Assembly (NCBI RefSeq): GCF_030866805.1
Contig: NZ_CP133019.1
Coordinates: 1,488,001-1,552,000, forward strand
Length of the DNA stretch: 64,000 nt
Origin: Microbacterium terrisoli
Lineage (GTDB): Bacteria; Actinomycetota; Actinomycetes; Actinomycetales; Microbacteriaceae
Direction of reading: 5' to 3'
Numbering within the stretch: position 1 is the stretch's first letter; each line of letters begins with the position of its first letter. Below are positions 60,964 through 64,000 of this stretch, in pieces. Below the pieces are notes generated by a model. That model was not told the DNA's origin. It made no database searches and was given only the letters and a program-made list of their open reading frames with translations. The position numbers were made by a program, and so were the translations under genes.

Positions 60964-62286
60964 CTACCGGTCGGCCCACAACCGTGCGATCGGAATCGGC
61001 TGCCCGGCGATGCGCGAGGCGGCGCGGTGTCCTGACATCATCGCTCCTGTCACGGTCGCCGGGTCGTCGGTCCACGTCGCCTCACCCGCCAGGTGCAGCA
61101 CGCCGCCGACGGGCGTGGCCAGCGCATCGTGGTCGGATGTCGCAGACCCGACCGTCATGAACGCATACGCGCCGCGCGCGAACGGGTCGTCCTGCCATGC
61201 GGTGACGTCGACGCGCACAGGCTCGGGCACCTCCGCTCCGTAGAGCCGGCGCAGCTGCGCCATGACCGACGCCGCCACCCGCTCCTTCGGCCAGTCTCGG
61301 ATGCCGTGCGCGGCAGGACCGGCCGCGAAGGTCAGCAGCGAGGGGGTTCCGTCGATCGCCGTCAGGTCGTACCAGGAGTGCCACCAGGCGCCCTCTGCGC
61401 CCTGCTGACGGATCGCATAGACCCCGGCATCCCAGAACCTGTTCTCGAACCGCAGCACGACCTTTTCGAACGCGTTCATCTTCAGCCGCGAAAGGGCACC
61501 CGCCACCGCCGCGGGCAATGGTGGCTCGATCGTGAATTCGTCGGACTGCAGCACGCCGACCGGCAAGGTGATCACCGCGGTGGATGCCGTCATCCTGCCG
61601 TGCGGCGTCGTCACGGTGACTGCGTCTTCTGACCACCCCACCCGGCTCACTGGGTGCGTGAGGCGCACGTCGAGCCCCGCGGCGAGGTGGGCGGCGAGCC
61701 GATCGTAGCCCTCGGGGAAGACGACCTCATCGCCGTCGACCGTGTCATCGTCGAGACCGTGCGATGCCAGATCGGCGATCCACGCGCCGTACTGCTCTTC
61801 GGTGCGGTGCTGTAAGAACTCGCGCACGCGCTCGGTGCGAGCGGCATCCCACGTCTGCTGGGCGAGTGCCGACTCGGTCACGTCGCGGTACGAGGCATCC
61901 GGGCCGGCTGCCTCGATCACGTCGGCGAGCACCCGGTCGACCGCGCGGATGTCGTCGGCGAACGCGTGTGCCTCGGCGTCGGAGAGGCGTGTGCCGTCCG
62001 GACCGAAGTACGCGATCGGGCGGCTGTCGGGCTGAAAGCTGCCGACCGTGAACTCGACGGTGGGCATGCCGAACGCCGATGTCGCTTCGGCCAACGGATT
62101 GTCGGCGACGCCATGGATCCACGAGGCGCCGAGGTCGGTCACGTGCCCGTCGGAGCGGTCGGTGTGCAGTCGGCCGCCGATGCGCTCGCGCGCTTCGAGA
62201 ACGACGACGCTGCGGCCGGCGGCCTGCAGCAGGCGGGCCGCAGTCAGTCCGGCGACGCCGGCACCGATCACCACTGTGTCCGTCAT
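60964..62286 (-). CDS. FAD-dependent flavin amine oxidase
   Basis: 440 residues. The Rossmann dinucleotide motif VVIGAGVAGLTAARLL, then EARERIGGRLHT and LGASWIHG identify a monoamine/polyamine oxidase-type flavoprotein. The C-terminal FAD contact is LHLAGEATWTDDPATVTGAM. The enzyme oxidises amines to aldehydes with release of peroxide; the substrate is uncertain. ATG 62286 overlaps the lipoprotein stop by 4 bases, making it the third gene of an operon. Confidence 0.9.
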   Translation of the reverse strand: MTDTVVIGAGVAGLTAARLLQAAGRSVVVLEARERIGGRLHTDRSDGHVTDLGASWIHGVADNPLAEATSAFGMPTVEFTVGSFQPDSRPIAYFGPDGTRLSDAEAHAFADDIRAVDRVLADVIEAAGPDASYRDVTESALAQQTWDAARTERVREFLQHRTEEQYGAWIADLASHGLDDDTVDGDEVVFPEGYDRLAAHLAAGLDVRLTHPVSRVGWSEDAVTVTTPHGRMTASTAVITLPVGVLQSDEFTIEPPLPAAVAGALSRLKMNAFEKVVLRFENRFWDAGVYAIRQQGAEGAWWHSWYDLTAIDGTPSLLTFAAGPAAHGIRDWPKERVAASVMAQLRRLYGAEVPEPVRVDVTAWQDDPFARGAYAFMTVGSATSDHDALATPVGGVLHLAGEATWTDDPATVTGAMMSGHRAASRIAGQPIPIARLWADR

Positions 62287-62849
62287 GGCGCCGGCGGCCA
62301 TTCGATCAGCAGCAGACCCTGTTTCGTGTCGGAGAACAGGATCTGACCGTCGTCGAGCCGGTACGTCATGCCACTGTCTCGGGCACCTCCGGGCATGCTG
62401 TCGGTTGCGGTCATGTAGGTCTGGCCGTCTTCGCTGAGTTTCTGAAAGCCGGAGTTCGAGAGCTCTTGGGTCACCTCGGTCTCCTGCTCGGGCGTGATCG
62501 GTGCCCAGCCGTAGACCTGCACGTCGTCGCTGGGGACCTTCTCATTGCCCCAGATGCATTGGATGCCGCCGGGTAGTTCGATGTTGCCGACATAGAACGG
62601 GTCCTGGCGAGAGCTCCAGCCGACCGCGGTGAAGGCATCCACCGTCGATTTCGGGATGATCGTGTCACACGTCGGATCGCCCGCCGGCGTCGGATTGTCG
62701 CCGGACCCGCTGACGGTCTGAGTCGGAGCGGGATGCTGTGCCCTGCCGCTGCCGGCCGGCGACGGCGTCGACGCGGCGCACCCGGCCAGGGCCAACCCGC
62801 CCGTGATGACCAGCGCGAGCAGAACGGCCCGGCCATCGGTGCGGATCAT
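62283..62849 (-). CDS. Putative lipoprotein
   Basis: 188 residues. A signal peptide with a lipobox (LALAGC, about 18-23) predicts lipidation and anchoring outside the membrane. A Ser/Pro/Gly linker follows, then a small domain with two cysteines (PTCDTIIP and IQCIWGNE) that could form a disulfide. No family is recognised. It is coupled by 4-bp overlaps to the phosphatase gene upstream and the amine oxidase downstream. Confidence 0.75.
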   Translation of the reverse strand: MIRTDGRAVLLALVITGGLALAGCAASTPSPAGSGRAQHPAPTQTVSGSGDNPTPAGDPTCDTIIPKSTVDAFTAVGWSSRQDPFYVGNIELPGGIQCIWGNEKVPSDDVQVYGWAPITPEQETEVTQELSNSGFQKLSEDGQTYMTATDSMPGGARDSGMTYRLDDGQILFSDTKQGLLLIEWPPAP

Positions 62850-63676
62850 GTCGTCGGCTCGGTCGTGGTCAGCAGGTGCAGATAGGCCTCGTGCAGCACT
62901 CCGTTGGTCGCCAGCGACGAGCGCGTGCCGATCGTGTCGACGCCGTCGATGTCGGTGAACCGTCCGCCCGCCTCGCGCACGATCGGCACGTGCGCGGCGA
63001 TGTCGTACTCCTTGACGTCGAACTCCGCGACGAACTCGAGCCGCCCCTCGGCCAGCAGCATGTACGGCCATGCGTCGCCGTAGCCGCGGTCGCGCCACAC
63101 CGCGCGGGTGAGTCGGATCAGATCGTCCAGGCGTCCCGCGTCGTCCCACTGGCCGATGCTCTGAAAGCTGACCGATGAGGCGGCGAGATCATCGACAGCG
63201 GAGACGTGGATGCGGCGAGACGAGGCATCCGGTCCGTTCGTCCACGACCCGCTGCCGGTGGCTGCCCACCAGCGCCGGCCGATCGCCGGCTGGCTCACGA
63301 CGCCGACCTGCGGAACGCCGTCGACGGCCAGGGCGATCAGCGTCGCCCACATCGGGATGCCCTTGAGATAGTTGGCGGTGCCGTCGATCGGGTCGATGAT
63401 CCACTGGCGGGAGCCGGGGCCCGGGGTGCCGGCATCCGTCCCGAATTCTTCGCCGAGCACGCCGTCGCCGGGGCGCTCGGCGGCGATCAGGTCACGGATG
63501 GCACGTTCGGTGGCGAGATCGGCTTCGGTCACGTGGGTTGCGTCGGCCTTGAGTCGGACGTCCAGATCGGCGGCGTCGAATCGGCTCATCGACACCGCGT
63601 CGGCGGCGTCGGCGAGGCGCAGGGCGAGGGCGAGATCGTCGTCGAACACGTCCGCACCGGGGGAGGGAGAGGTCAC
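62846..63676 (-). CDS. hisN: Inositol-monophosphatase family phosphatase, probable histidinol-phosphatase
   Basis: 276 residues. The metal site motifs are LGEEFG, IDPIDGTANYLKG and EYDIAAHVPIVREAGG. The combination with GDAWPYMLLAEGRLEFVAEF resembles the actinobacterial HisN group (histidinol-phosphate to histidinol) more than SuhB, though inositol phosphatase activity cannot be excluded. GTG 63676 starts the frame. The gene reads away from tRNA-Lys. Confidence 0.82.
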   Translation of the reverse strand: MTSPSPGADVFDDDLALALRLADAADAVSMSRFDAADLDVRLKADATHVTEADLATERAIRDLIAAERPGDGVLGEEFGTDAGTPGPGSRQWIIDPIDGTANYLKGIPMWATLIALAVDGVPQVGVVSQPAIGRRWWAATGSGSWTNGPDASSRRIHVSAVDDLAASSVSFQSIGQWDDAGRLDDLIRLTRAVWRDRGYGDAWPYMLLAEGRLEFVAEFDVKEYDIAAHVPIVREAGGRFTDIDGVDTIGTRSSLATNGVLHEAYLHLLTTTEPTT

Positions 63677-63769
63677 CTGCCAAGGATAACCGGCGGGCCC
63701 TGCTCGATTTCGTACTCGCCCGATTCGGATGCTAATGTTGACCTTCGTTCGCCGGTAACGGTGAGCAGC

Positions 63770-63841
63770 GCGCCTCTAGCTCAACGGCAGAGCAATTGAC
63801 TCTTAATCAATGGGTTCTGGGTTCGAATCCCAGGGGGCGCA
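63770..63841 (+). tRNA. tRNA-Lys (CTT)
   Basis: The acceptor GCGCCTC / GGGGCGC pairs fully with one U-G. The anticodon arm ATTGA-CTCTTAA-TCAAT gives CTT. The discriminator is A, and CCA is encoded at 63842-63844. Confidence 0.95.
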
Positions 63842-63857
63842 CCATATCCGTACCGGC

Positions 63858-64000
63858 TCATGTGTCTGCCAGGGCGGTCACGGTTCCAGCCGTTCCGTCC
63901 ACGCGCACGAGCATGCCGTCGTGCAGCACGCGCGTGGCGTCGCCGGTGCCCATGACGGCCGGCAAGCCGTACTCGCGGGCCACGATCGCGGCGTGCGACG
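63858..64000 (-). CDS. C-terminal end of a PEP-utilising (swivelling His domain) enzyme
   Basis: Only the last 47 codons are in the window. [17 protein letters not shown] is the phosphohistidine-domain signature of PEP synthase, pyruvate phosphate dikinase and rifamycin phosphotransferase-like proteins; the His is the phosphate carrier. The remainder reads [17 protein letters not shown]. Which enzyme it is cannot be told from this end. Confidence 0.82.
   Translation of the reverse strand, partial: SHAAIVAREYGLPAVMGTGDATRVLHDGMLVRVDGTAGTVTALADT

Overview
The window is high-GC DNA from an actinobacterium, most likely Microbacteriaceae and probably Microbacterium or a close relative. Supporting signs are strong G/C third-position bias, frequent GTG starts and ATGA/GTGA translational coupling. 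The gene neighbourhoods are also actinobacterial: a DUF2342 metalloprotease beside a YlbL-type PDZ protease and UPF0182, DUF3039, DUF4192, a Pol-PE-Lig LigD beside Ku, and a gram-positive Tad pilus cluster. This is inference from gene content; no 16S gene is present.

Positions 1-44,513 and 58,715-64,000 look like ordinary chromosome. From left to right they hold: an envelope protease block (1-5.2 kb); tRNA-fMet and a small redox cluster (5.4-8.7 kb); an HtrA-type protease (8.8-10.4 kb); a wall-polymer region with two CDP-glycerol transferase-like genes, a GT2 and a nucleotidyltransferase (10.4-17.5 kb); an ABC exporter (17.7-20.7 kb); housekeeping genes pncB, murI, rph and the ITPase gene (21-24.6 kb); a zinc-type CDF exporter; the divergent ligD/ku end-joining pair; tRNA-Leu; the tad cluster (30.2-34.7 kb); prfB-ftsE-ftsX-smpB (36.1-39.9 kb); transporters, a peptidase and a small HxlR/VOC operon (39.9-44.4 kb); and ssrA (tmRNA). 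After the island come a MarR/MFS pair, an amine oxidase, a lipoprotein, a HisN-like phosphatase, tRNA-Lys and the end of a PEP-utilising enzyme.

The main feature is a genomic island of about 13.8 kb inserted at the 3' end of ssrA. The last 21 nt of the tmRNA gene recur at 58,681-58,701, with a further 13 matching bases beyond. A tyrosine integrase lies immediately inside the left end. Paired TTTGCCCACA repeats at both ends look like integrase arm sites. The apparent native ssrA terminator now lies outside the right end, and the island brings a substitute hairpin. The cargo reads as a defence island: VapBC-like toxin-antitoxin; a Pycsar-type membrane effector with its nucleotide cyclase; a second, divergent class III cyclase; a HEPN/TOPRIM protein; and a 951-residue protein combining a PD-(D/E)xK-like nuclease with a NACHT NTPase. 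Decay is also visible: an internally deleted resolvase, a twice-frameshifted ORF, an IS256-family element and a shredded second integrase.

The best candidate for an undescribed system is the 48.8-52.6 kb run: Pycsar effector, cyclase 1, cyclase 2 and HEPN/TOPRIM protein, all on the same strand. Cyclase 2 has no dedicated Pycsar effector of its own and could feed the shared membrane effector or the TOPRIM protein. Outside the island, an 82-bp nested palindrome occurs twice in intergenic DNA (5,226 and 25,659) and may be a dispersed repeat family of this lineage.
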